A DNA stretch of 43,557 nucleotides, from positions 1 to 43,557 of the forward strand of contig QQUG01000015.1 of assembly GCA_008501705.1 (NCBI GenBank), given 5' to 3'. This DNA comes from Flavobacterium sp. GTDB lineage: Bacteria; Bacteroidota; Bacteroidia; Flavobacteriales; Flavobacteriaceae. Each line of letters begins with the position of its first letter. The stretch's first letter is position 1. Shown here in pieces: positions 28,299 through 36,833 of the stretch. Both the position numbers and the translations under genes were made by a program. Under the pieces are notes generated by a model. That model had not been told where the DNA came from. It ran no database searches and saw nothing but the letters and a program-made list of their open reading frames with translations.

Positions 28299-29336
28299 AT
28301 GATGATAGTGCTTTATATAATCGCGGCGATATTTATAATTTCTCCGTTTCTTCCAGCTACGAGAAATCCGCACTGGTTTTTTCGTACTCCGGATTTTATC
28401 AGGGCGCAAACCGTAGTGATCCAGGGGCTATTGTTTTTTTTACTGATATTTTTAACAAAAACATTCACTACAGAATTACTTATTCTCCTGGCTGCTCTGG
28501 GAATATCAGCCATTTACCAACTGATTAAGATCATTCCGTACACGGCTATTTTCCCAAGAAAGAAAACGCCTTTTAGCAGTGATGGTCATGTTTCCATCCT
28601 GGCAGCAAATGTGCTGCAGGACAATAAAAACTATGAGGAGTTCATACAATTGATCCACGAATGCGATCCTGATATGGTTCTTACCATGGAAAGCGACGAC
28701 GAATGGGAAAAGGCTCTGGAGAAAATAGAATCGGATTATCCATATGGCGAAAAGATCCCGCTGGAGAATTACTACGGTATGCATTTGTACTCCAGGGTTG
28801 AACTGGATGGTGTAGAAACTAATTTTCTTGTAGAGAACGATGTCCCTTCTATATTCTTTACGTATCCAGTTTCTGGTAATCCCATCTTTTTTGCCTGCCT
28901 GCATCCTGCTCCTCCAAGTCCTACCGAGAACGAAACGGCCAAGGAACGGGATGCCGAATTAATGATCGTTGGGAAGAAGATCAGGGATCTAGATTGTTCG
29001 GCAGTAGTTTGTGGCGATATGAATGATGTTGTCTGGAGCAGGACAACCCGACTGTTCAGAAAATTAACCGGGATGCTGGACCCACGTATCGGCCGAGGTT
29101 TCTTTAGTACCTTCCATGCACGATATTCATTTTTAAGATTTCCACTGGACCATTTGTTTCACACCCCTGATCTCTATGTGGGAAAAATGACCCGATCCCA
29201 AAATTTTGGCAGTGATCATTTTGCGATGTATTATGAGATCCATTATAAAACTTCCGAGGAGGTCCCACAGAATCCGGAGCTTACACAGGAAGAAGTGGAA
29301 GAAGTAGAAGATCTTATTGAACGTACCGAGGATTAA
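28299..29336 (+). CDS. Membrane-anchored endonuclease/exonuclease/phosphatase family protein
   Basis: N-terminal TMs; SILAANVLQDNKNYEEF, VVCGDMNDVVWS, PLDHLFHTPDL, GSDHFAMYYEI motifs. Confidence 0.85.
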   Translation: MMIVLYIIAAIFIISPFLPATRNPHWFFRTPDFIRAQTVVIQGLLFFLLIFLTKTFTTELLILLAALGISAIYQLIKIIPYTAIFPRKKTPFSSDGHVSILAANVLQDNKNYEEFIQLIHECDPDMVLTMESDDEWEKALEKIESDYPYGEKIPLENYYGMHLYSRVELDGVETNFLVENDVPSIFFTYPVSGNPIFFACLHPAPPSPTENETAKERDAELMIVGKKIRDLDCSAVVCGDMNDVVWSRTTRLFRKLTGMLDPRIGRGFFSTFHARYSFLRFPLDHLFHTPDLYVGKMTRSQNFGSDHFAMYYEIHYKTSEEVPQNPELTQEEVEEVEDLIERTED

Positions 29337-30775
29337 TCTGAATATTTCTCCAAGGCAAACTTCCGGCAAAGATCGAGGGTCGATTTTACGTCATCCATCG
29401 TTGTTCTTGGGTTTATAAGACACATGCGCAATACGATCTGACCATTCAACACGGTGGTCATAAGTACGGCTTCCTTAGACAACATAATTTTCTTAGAGAT
29501 ATACTGGTTTAGATCATCCAATTGTGTTTCGTTTAATTTCTGAACGATAAGATTGTACCTAAAATTGATCACGGCAAGTGTTGCCGGGGATATGATCTCC
29601 CAATGCTCACTCTCACGTAACAGTGATTCTACTCGCTCGGCCAGTTCGATGTTGTATGTGATCGCTTTTCTGAAAGCTGCCAGCCCGAAAGACTTTATCG
29701 ACATATAAAATTTCAAGGCCCGAAACCTTCGCGTGAGTTGTACCCCGTGATCGTAGAAGTTAATTTCGGAAGTATTGCCCTCTACATCCCTGAGGTATTC
29801 TGGTTTTTCTGTAAAAGTGTTTTTCAGCCATTTAGAATTTCTAACCAGCAAACAACCACTCTCATACGGCTGGTAAAACCATTTATGTGGATCTACCGTT
29901 AACGAATCTGCCTTTTCAATTCCCTTTAGTGATCTTTTTCCCTGTTCCGAAAGTATAGCAGCCGCACCATAAGCCCCGTCAATGTGAAACCATATCTTTT
30001 CTTTTTTACAGATCGCAGCCAGTTGAGTAAGTGGATCTACTGTTCCGGTATTCGTGGTCCCCGCCGTAGCAATTAAGCAAAATGGCTGGTATCCTTCTAT
30101 ACGGTCTCTGGCAATCGCATTTTTTAATTTATTTATTGCGAATTTAAATTCCATATCTGTAGGGATGATCCTAATCTGTTCTTTTCTGAAACCTAAGATC
30201 CTTATCGCCTTGATATTTGATGAATGCGCCTGATCTGATAGATATATGATCGCTTTCGAAAAATCTTCCTGGCACATGACCCGCCTCGCAGTGGCAATAG
30301 CGGTAAGATTGGCCATAGAGCCTCCGCTTGTAAATATTCCCCCACCTTTCTTCACGGGGAAGCCAAATATTTTCTGAAGCCAGCCCACGGTTACAATTTC
30401 CAATTCTGCCGCAGCAGGCGAAGTGGTCCAACCCCCCGAAAAAATATTGTATCCAGTAGCCAGGGTATCCGCCATAACGCTTATATAATTACTCGGTCCC
30501 GGGACAAATGAGTAAAATTTAGGGTGGGATACGATAGAACTTTTCTCCAGCACATTTTCCGTCACAAAATCGAGAACCTGGTTAACATCCGAGGGGTATT
30601 CGGGAGCTTCTTCCAGGAACATATGATCCATTTCCTCACGCGAAGCCAAGGACACGGGTAGTTTCGATCCCTGGTTGGCCGTATGGTCCACAACCGTATC
30701 TACCACTTTATAACCCAGATCTTTCATTTCATCCAGGGTAAGTTCAAGTCTTGCATCCAAAGTTTTTGATCGCAT
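29333..30775 (-). CDS. PLP-dependent group II decarboxylase (aromatic-L-amino-acid decarboxylase-like)
   Basis: GIFTSGGSMANLTAI, FHIDGAYGAAAILSE, DSLTVDPHKWFYQPYESGCLLVR. Confidence 0.9.
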   Translation of the reverse strand: MRSKTLDARLELTLDEMKDLGYKVVDTVVDHTANQGSKLPVSLASREEMDHMFLEEAPEYPSDVNQVLDFVTENVLEKSSIVSHPKFYSFVPGPSNYISVMADTLATGYNIFSGGWTTSPAAAELEIVTVGWLQKIFGFPVKKGGGIFTSGGSMANLTAIATARRVMCQEDFSKAIIYLSDQAHSSNIKAIRILGFRKEQIRIIPTDMEFKFAINKLKNAIARDRIEGYQPFCLIATAGTTNTGTVDPLTQLAAICKKEKIWFHIDGAYGAAAILSEQGKRSLKGIEKADSLTVDPHKWFYQPYESGCLLVRNSKWLKNTFTEKPEYLRDVEGNTSEINFYDHGVQLTRRFRALKFYMSIKSFGLAAFRKAITYNIELAERVESLLRESEHWEIISPATLAVINFRYNLIVQKLNETQLDDLNQYISKKIMLSKEAVLMTTVLNGQIVLRMCLINPRTTMDDVKSTLDLCRKFALEKYSD

Positions 30776-30948
30776 TTCTCTGTATTTTTTTAAGATGCTG
30801 CAAAATTATCGATTTAATAAGTCATCAGGCTCATAATACAACAAAAGTTGTACGTATATTTTAGAAAAATCGATCGGTTAACGAGTAAAAAAGAATGACC
30901 AACCATCTAAATTTTTGGTATCTTGAATCCTTCTAACAAACCAATTCA

Positions 30949-32295
30949 ATGAAAGACATAACCAAATGGAGCATTACTGTCGCTCTGGCTGGATTCTTAT
31001 TCGGTTTTGACACAGTAGTAATAAGTGGTGCCAACCAACCCATCCAGGAGCTTTGGAACACCTCTCCCCTATTCCACGGAACTTTTATAATGAGTATGGC
31101 GCTTTGGGGCACGGTCCTGGGTTCGCTTTTAGGTGGGATCCCCACAAAACGCCTGGGAAGAAAAAAGACCTTATTCTGGATAGGGATACTCTTCTTCGTT
31201 TCTGCTATGGGAAGCGCATTTGCTCCAGACCCGTATAGCTTTTCTTTTTTCAGATTTATAGGAGGTATTGGCGTAGGCGTGTCCTCGGTGGCAGCCCCTA
31301 TTTATATTTCCGAGATCACAACGGCCGAGAACAGGGGTCGTCTTGGTGCCTTGTACCAGTTTAATATTGTATTCGGAATATTGATCGCCTTTGTCTCTAA
31401 CTGGCTTCTGAAAGGCGTAGGCGGAGACATGGACTGGCGCTGGATGCTGGGGGTGGAAGGCATTCCGGCTCTCGCTTATACGCTCATGGTAATGAACGTA
31501 CCTAATAGTCCGCGTTGGTTATTACTTCAGAAAAAAAATGCAGAAGCAGCACTTTCGGTACTAAAACGAATGTATAAAGATGCCGAGGCATTGATCCACC
31601 TGAAAGAGATCCAGGCAGACGCTGCACTTCCTAAAAGCAACGATAAATTATTTCAGAAAAAATATAAGAAAGTACTCTGGCTCGGATTTCTAATAGCCTT
31701 CTTCAACCAGTTATCGGGTATTAATTTCGTGCTATACTACGCTCCACAGATCCTGGAGCAAGCCGGGCTTGGAGGTGAAGAATCCTTATTCAATTCTATA
31801 GCGATAGGAGCGGTTAACCTAATTTTCACGCTCATAGGGATTCGGTTGATCGATCGCCTGGGTCGCCGACAATTACTTATCATAGGATCCATAGGATATA
31901 TCACCAGTTTATTTATGGTGGGTTACTGTTTCCAGGCCGGCCTAAGCCCTACTTTATTACTTGTGTTTATCTGTATGTTCATAGCTTCACATGCCATCGG
32001 ACAGGGAGCGATCATCTGGGTATTTATTTCTGAAATATTCCCCAACAGGGTACGAGCCTACGGGCAATCATGGGGAACGAGCACACACTGGGTGTTCGCG
32101 GCCCTCATCACTTTGGTCACGCCTTTCTTTATCGATCCCAGCGAAGGGCTTTTCAGGGACAAACTAGAAGTGATATATTATTTCTTCGCCGGAATGATGG
32201 TACTACAATTGCTATGGGGAGTGTTCAAAATGCCGGAGACCAAAGGTGTTAGTCTAGAAGATCTGGAGAAGAAGTTGATCCCCGATGACGAATAA
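30949..32295 (+). CDS. MFS sugar porter
   Basis: GFLFGFDTVVISGA, GRRQLL, PNSPRWLL, QLSGINFVLYYAP, PETKGVSLEDLE sugar-porter signatures. Confidence 0.95.
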   Translation: MKDITKWSITVALAGFLFGFDTVVISGANQPIQELWNTSPLFHGTFIMSMALWGTVLGSLLGGIPTKRLGRKKTLFWIGILFFVSAMGSAFAPDPYSFSFFRFIGGIGVGVSSVAAPIYISEITTAENRGRLGALYQFNIVFGILIAFVSNWLLKGVGGDMDWRWMLGVEGIPALAYTLMVMNVPNSPRWLLLQKKNAEAALSVLKRMYKDAEALIHLKEIQADAALPKSNDKLFQKKYKKVLWLGFLIAFFNQLSGINFVLYYAPQILEQAGLGGEESLFNSIAIGAVNLIFTLIGIRLIDRLGRRQLLIIGSIGYITSLFMVGYCFQAGLSPTLLLVFICMFIASHAIGQGAIIWVFISEIFPNRVRAYGQSWGTSTHWVFAALITLVTPFFIDPSEGLFRDKLEVIYYFFAGMMVLQLLWGVFKMPETKGVSLEDLEKKLIPDDE

Positions 32296-33178
32296 GAACG
32301 TACATATAGTTAGTTTTGGAGAAGTGTTGTGGGATGTATTTCCGGAGGCGAGTTTATTGGGTGGTGCTCCTTTAAACGTTGCGATGCGATTACATACGCA
32401 AGGTGCCGAAGTAACCATGCTCAGCACTGTTGGGGACGATGATTTGGGTCATCGTGCCTTAGCAGAAATACAAACTCAGGGATTATCAACTACGGGCATT
32501 TCAGTGTCCGCTTATAAGCCTACCGGACAGGTCCTGGTTTCACTATCCGATGGTGTGGCTCAATATTCCATCCTAGAAGATGTAGCCTGGGATCACATTA
32601 CTATCCCTTCCGTAATGATTCCGAAGATAAAACAGGCAGACGCTCTCATCTTCGGTTCGCTTGCCCTTCGTAAAAAGCATAATCTGCAAACCTTAAATGA
32701 GCTACTCGAATACAGCAACTTTTCTATCTTCGACCTGAATCTTAGGCCGCCCTTCTACTCTGATACACTTATCCTGGACCTAATGCGAAAAGCAGACCTT
32801 GTAAAGATGAATGATGAAGAGCTTGTACACGTGTGCCGTTTACTGGATATCCATACGGACGATCTGCAAGAGCAGGTTCTCACTATTGCTGAAAAAACCG
32901 CCACGAGGAACATTTGTGTAACTCTCGGTGATCAGGGAGCGGTTTTATTGTACGGAAAGGAATTTGTAACTCATCCGGGTTATAAAGTGAAAGTTGCCGA
33001 TACGGTAGGTGCAGGCGATTCTTTCTTTGCAGGTTTGATCTATCACTTATTATGTGGGTCGAATACAGAAACTGCCCTGGACACTGCCTGTGCGATCGGG
33101 GCCTTGGTTGCATCGAAAAAAGGAGCCAATTGTGAAGTCACCTCCCGCGAGATCACCCACCTTCAACGTGGTGCGTAA
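32285..33178 (+). CDS. PfkB family carbohydrate kinase (fructokinase-like)
   Basis: GEVLWDVFPEASLLGGAPLNVAMRL and VADTVGAGDSFFAGLIY; start overlaps the transporter gene. Confidence 0.9.
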   Translation: MTNKNVHIVSFGEVLWDVFPEASLLGGAPLNVAMRLHTQGAEVTMLSTVGDDDLGHRALAEIQTQGLSTTGISVSAYKPTGQVLVSLSDGVAQYSILEDVAWDHITIPSVMIPKIKQADALIFGSLALRKKHNLQTLNELLEYSNFSIFDLNLRPPFYSDTLILDLMRKADLVKMNDEELVHVCRLLDIHTDDLQEQVLTIAEKTATRNICVTLGDQGAVLLYGKEFVTHPGYKVKVADTVGAGDSFFAGLIYHLLCGSNTETALDTACAIGALVASKKGANCEVTSREITHLQRGA

Positions 33179-33241
33179 ATTCTTACTTTTCAGGTTGTAT
33201 TATTTTGTAACTTGCTGATATATAACCAATAAATTTCTATT

Positions 33242-33664
33242 ATGTTCTCAAAATCAAACATCGTTAGCACCCTGGTAGCTACTATCTGGGGGTATGGTGG
33301 AGGTTACCTGTTGTGGGGGCTTCTGGCCGATCCGTACTTTCGTGAAAACGCACTTACAGATGGTATAATGAAGGATATGCCGGACATGCCCTATCTTATC
33401 CTTGGGTGTATCATTGCAGCCTTTGCTTTCTGCACTATTTACCGGACGTTCGGTTCGGGCAATTACGGAGCCAATAGTGGGCTCGCCTTTGGATTCTGGC
33501 TCGCCGTTATGCACGGCTTGGGAGACGGCCTAATTAACTTTGCAACCTCCAACATGCTGGATCTTACCGGTACGCTGGTAAACTTTGGGATCTACCTGGT
33601 GTTTTATCTAATAATGGGGCTGCTTGTCGGGCTGGTTTACGCTAAAACTACCCCAAGCGAATAA
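33242..33664 (+). CDS. Small multi-TM membrane protein of unknown function
   Basis: 140 aa with four predicted hydrophobic segments; followed by a terminator. Confidence 0.7.
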   Translation: MFSKSNIVSTLVATIWGYGGGYLLWGLLADPYFRENALTDGIMKDMPDMPYLILGCIIAAFAFCTIYRTFGSGNYGANSGLAFGFWLAVMHGLGDGLINFATSNMLDLTGTLVNFGIYLVFYLIMGLLVGLVYAKTTPSE

Positions 33665-33673
33665 AAATTCTTC

Positions 33674-33703
33674 GGCCCGTATGTACTATACGGGCCTTTT
33701 TTT
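33674..33703 (+). terminator. Intrinsic terminator
   Basis: GGCCCGT-ATGTACTAT-ACGGGCC followed by TTTTTTT. Confidence 0.9.
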
Positions 33704-33742
33704 CGCTTCATAGATATAATCAAGATTTTCTTTAGAACAAAC

Positions 33743-33771
33743 TAAAAAGCCTCCGAATAGACGGAGGCTTT
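33743..33771 (-). terminator. Intrinsic terminator of the 33805 gene
   Basis: Minus strand AGCCTCCG-TCTATT-CGGAGGCT then TTTT. Confidence 0.85.
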
Positions 33772-33804
33772 ATGGCTTCGTTCGTTATAGATTAAAATAC
33801 CTTA

Positions 33805-34638
33805 TTATTTTCGAAGCTCGGCGATCATAGTATAAATATAGTCGCCGTGATCTCCTGTAAAGTACTTATTGTAATCTTTGAAAAATTCATCTCTTACGGC
33901 CTCATCAGGCCATTTGGCATTAATAGCGTCACTAAGTCCGTCGTTCATATCATCCAGGTCGTCCATAGATTCTAAGTAGAATGCTTCGATGAATTCGGTT
34001 CTGTCTGCACCCCAACCATGAACATTCGGGTAATAGGCCTTTATCTTGTCATTGTTATGTACCGAAACCTCAAGAAATTCTTTGTGAAGTTTCATGAACT
34101 CTTCATTGGTTCCATCTTCCGGAAACGCCATTTTACTGATGCGAATATAGGCCACCATGTCATCTTCCGGAGCCTGGGTAAACGGTTTGGCTCCTGCCAA
34201 AGGAACGTAGATCTCATCCGAATGAAAGTCCTGGTAAAACGATTGTCGGTTATTCATATACCTTTTCCTAACAGCCTCATCGGGCCATGCTAGTTTTTCC
34301 AATTCTACATTTCTGTCCTGCGCTTTTTCTATATCGGCCCAGGAAGCATAGGTTTGTACGTACTTTGACTCGAGGCTGGAGGCCGAGTATAAATGCATGT
34401 AAAAACCAACGCTCTGGATGTATTCGTTCTTTTTGGTTACCTCCTCCAGGTATTTCTTCTCGATCTCCATCCATTTGTTCTCGTCTTCAATATCGGACGA
34501 TTCCCGGTCCGTACTCCAATACAAGGTTGTTACCGTAATGTAAGCTGGCATCGCATTTTCGTCCTGTGCGGTTAGCGGAGCACAGATCAGCATGGCTAAA
34601 AATATGGCACCAAGGAAAGTTAGATTTTTTGTTTTCAT
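33805..34638 (-). CDS. Exported protein of unknown function with internal domain duplication
   Basis: Signal peptide; two halves each ending in WPDEAVRxxx...F..D.HxDxIY. Confidence 0.75.
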   Translation of the reverse strand: MKTKNLTFLGAIFLAMLICAPLTAQDENAMPAYITVTTLYWSTDRESSDIEDENKWMEIEKKYLEEVTKKNEYIQSVGFYMHLYSASSLESKYVQTYASWADIEKAQDRNVELEKLAWPDEAVRKRYMNNRQSFYQDFHSDEIYVPLAGAKPFTQAPEDDMVAYIRISKMAFPEDGTNEEFMKLHKEFLEVSVHNNDKIKAYYPNVHGWGADRTEFIEAFYLESMDDLDDMNDGLSDAINAKWPDEAVRDEFFKDYNKYFTGDHGDYIYTMIAELRK

Positions 34639-34827
34639 AATTATTTATGTTTGGTTAGTAAAAAATTCCTCCTTATTGAACATAAGAAGACCGATAGAAT
34701 GAAAACAAATTCGAATCTGAAAATAGCCTAGGGAGAAGTGGGAAGTATCTAAAGGTACGTTAAAAATTATAATTATCTGTATTTTAATTATTTACATTCC
34801 TAATTCGGTTCTGAAAATTGATGGTGC

Positions 34828-34851
34828 GGCTGCGGTTCCACTACCTGAAGC
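34828..34851. repeat. Dispersed intergenic repeat copy (REP-like)
   Basis: GGCTGCGGTTCCACTACCTGAAGC; second copy at 39621-39644. Confidence 0.5.
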
Positions 34852-34908
34852 ATATTAAGATCACCTAAGCATTAATAGGTGAAATTTTCCAGTATTTATA
34901 TGTCCTGC

Positions 34909-35256
34909 TTAGACTAAGTTCGTAATAATAACACAAGTACTCAATAGAATAGTTGCGATTAGCAGATCGAATGTTATTTTCGATTTTAATTGAGCAAGTA
35001 CTGCACCATTAAACGCCATACAGAATACCGTAACAAGAAAAAGTTGCACCATTTTTATCACGGTTGGCATATCATTCATAAGTAATAAAATAACAGCAAT
35101 GGAGCCTAAACAACTTTGCCCTAAGATAGCAATCGCAGCATAGCCAATTTCTCCCCTTTTGAATTCGGCTAACATATTGTTATAAATCGTTCTTATCTTA
35201 TTCGATCTATGTCTACGTCCAGAATGGGTCATGAGAATTGTTCTTGAATTTTTCAT
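34909..35256 (-). CDS. Small membrane protein of unknown function
   Basis: 115 aa with three hydrophobic segments; start uncertain. Confidence 0.5.
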   Translation of the reverse strand: MKNSRTILMTHSGRRHRSNKIRTIYNNMLAEFKRGEIGYAAIAILGQSCLGSIAVILLLMNDMPTVIKMVQLFLVTVFCMAFNGAVLAQLKSKITFDLLIATILLSTCVIITNLV

Positions 35257-35331
35257 CGGTATGTAGATTTATAATTATATTCAATTGTACTTCGGAAGCG
35301 ATTTTCGGTATTAACCTTCAAAAAATTTTGA

Positions 35332-36057
35332 TCAGACCATCAGTTCTTTTTCTAATGCTACGGCTCCAGGAAACAGAATGTTGTTCTCCAGGTGAATGTG
35401 GAAATGCAGGTCGTCTTGAAACTCCCTTAGTAAGGCAAAAGTTACCTTATAGGTGTTACAGGCATCAGCCGGTGGCGAATAGCCATTACTCAAATCTTCT
35501 ATCTGCTGGAAGCGTTCTCCTTCATTATCATGTTCTTGCATCATTGCCCGGATGGGATTTTTAACCAGTCCAAAATGAGGATCATCCAATGCTAAATTCT
35601 GTTGCTTCGCCTTTACCATTTTTCGGATATATGGAAAAAGAACCAGTTCTTCTTTTTTCATATGCATGGCGAGTTCACCACTACTTGCCGTAAAGAGGTA
35701 ATTTATCTTATGTAACTCCGGATGTCTGGCCGCATGCACCTTCTCCAGCTTATTTAAATACTGTTTAAGTACCGGAATCTTTTCTTCCACATAGCGGTGA
35801 TGTTTCTTCTCAATGTAATCGGCAAGCAGATCCAAAGGCAACGCTTTAAAATCTATATTTTCTACAGCAGCTCGTCTCTGAATCTCATCAATTTCCCTGT
35901 AGATCATTTCGAGGTTCAGGTTTTTCTTTTCAGCCACCTCCTGTATAGTTCGGTTTCCTTTACAGCAAAAGTCTATCTTGTGATTTCTGAAAACCTGTGC
36001 AGTTCGATAATCATCGGCTACCAATTGGCCTATTGTTTTTTCATCTGTTGTATTCAT
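35332..36057 (-). CDS. ric: Iron-sulfur cluster repair di-iron protein (RIC/ScdA/YtfE family)
   Basis: Start MNTTDEKTIGQLVADDYRTAQVFRNHKIDFCCKGNRTI; hemerythrin-like His/Glu motifs (EKKHHRYVEE, AMHMKKEELVLFPYI, MMQEHDNEGE, HIHLENNILFP). Confidence 0.9.
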   Translation of the reverse strand: MNTTDEKTIGQLVADDYRTAQVFRNHKIDFCCKGNRTIQEVAEKKNLNLEMIYREIDEIQRRAAVENIDFKALPLDLLADYIEKKHHRYVEEKIPVLKQYLNKLEKVHAARHPELHKINYLFTASSGELAMHMKKEELVLFPYIRKMVKAKQQNLALDDPHFGLVKNPIRAMMQEHDNEGERFQQIEDLSNGYSPPADACNTYKVTFALLREFQDDLHFHIHLENNILFPGAVALEKELMV

Positions 36058-36102
36058 AACTCTTTTAATTTTAATTCCTGTATTAAGTAGTATGGTTTTA
36101 TA

Positions 36103-36116
36103 GGACATTTTTGTCC
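36103..36116. promoter_or_regulatory. Putative Rrf2-type operator upstream of ric
   Basis: GGACA-TTTT-TGTCC inverted repeat, 46 nt before the ric start. Confidence 0.6.
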
Positions 36117-36135
36117 GATTTAAAAGCAAATTTTT

Positions 36136-36570
36136 TTATCGTTTCAAATAGGTTAGTCCAACTTCTAGTCCGGCGGTCATCTCATCAAGACTTGTATTTT
36201 CTAGCATATTCTTTAGATCCTCTCGTATCTCGACAAACTTATCGTGTACGGGGCAAGGTTTACTGGCATTACACTTTTTCAATCCCAGACCACAACCCAC
36301 ATACACATTGTTTCCGTCGATGGCGTACACTATTTGACTGAGCTTTATATGATCGATCTTTCCCCTATCTATTTCAAATCCACCCGAGGCACCTTTTACC
36401 GAATCGATTATCTTATTTCTTGACAATTGTTGCAAAATCTTAGCAGTAAATGCGACCGGAGAATCGATTTCATTTGCAATCTCCTTAAGACTAACCCGTC
36501 GGGAAAGTTTAGATTGTGAGGCTATATATGTGGCAGCCCTTATTCCATATTCGCATGCTTTCGAAAACAT
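36136..36570 (-). CDS. Rrf2 family transcriptional regulator (NsrR/IscR-like)
   Basis: Start MFSKACEYGIRAATYIA; wHTH VSLKEIANEIDSPVAFTAKILQQLSRNKIIDSVKGASGGF; Cys cluster CGLGLKKCNASKPC. Confidence 0.9.
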   Translation of the reverse strand: MFSKACEYGIRAATYIASQSKLSRRVSLKEIANEIDSPVAFTAKILQQLSRNKIIDSVKGASGGFEIDRGKIDHIKLSQIVYAIDGNNVYVGCGLGLKKCNASKPCPVHDKFVEIREDLKNMLENTSLDEMTAGLEVGLTYLKR

Positions 36571-36617
36571 CTTAGTGCATTTATTTTGAAAAGCAAAGAT
36601 ACTTATTATTTTATTTC

Positions 36618-36631
36618 GGACAAACATATCC
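36618..36631. promoter_or_regulatory. Putative Rrf2-type operator upstream of the rrf2 gene
   Basis: GGACA-AACA-TATCC, same GGA-N8-TCC layout as the site before ric. Confidence 0.55.
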
Positions 36632-36833
36632 GATTTAAATTTAGATCGATTACAGAAAACTTAAAGCAGTTAAATCTACCCCCTGCACCCAAGAGAATTT
36701 AATCAACAATCTTATGTTTATAAAAAAAGACTTAAAAGTATTTTTTTATAAATCAATTGTGTAATTTTCCATTCCTCAACCGAGCGGATCGGTACAATAT
36801 TTTTATCATTTCTAATTTTTAATTCTGTTAACT

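Noticed and set aside
34861-34882. TCACCTA/TAGGTGA hairpin after the 34909 gene as terminator
   Set aside because: Only 7-bp arms and no clear U-run; too weak to call.
36632-36833. Cobalamin riboswitch upstream of the B12-dependent reductase
   Set aside because: No recognisable B12-box or conserved riboswitch core by eye; a covariance search would be needed to be certain.
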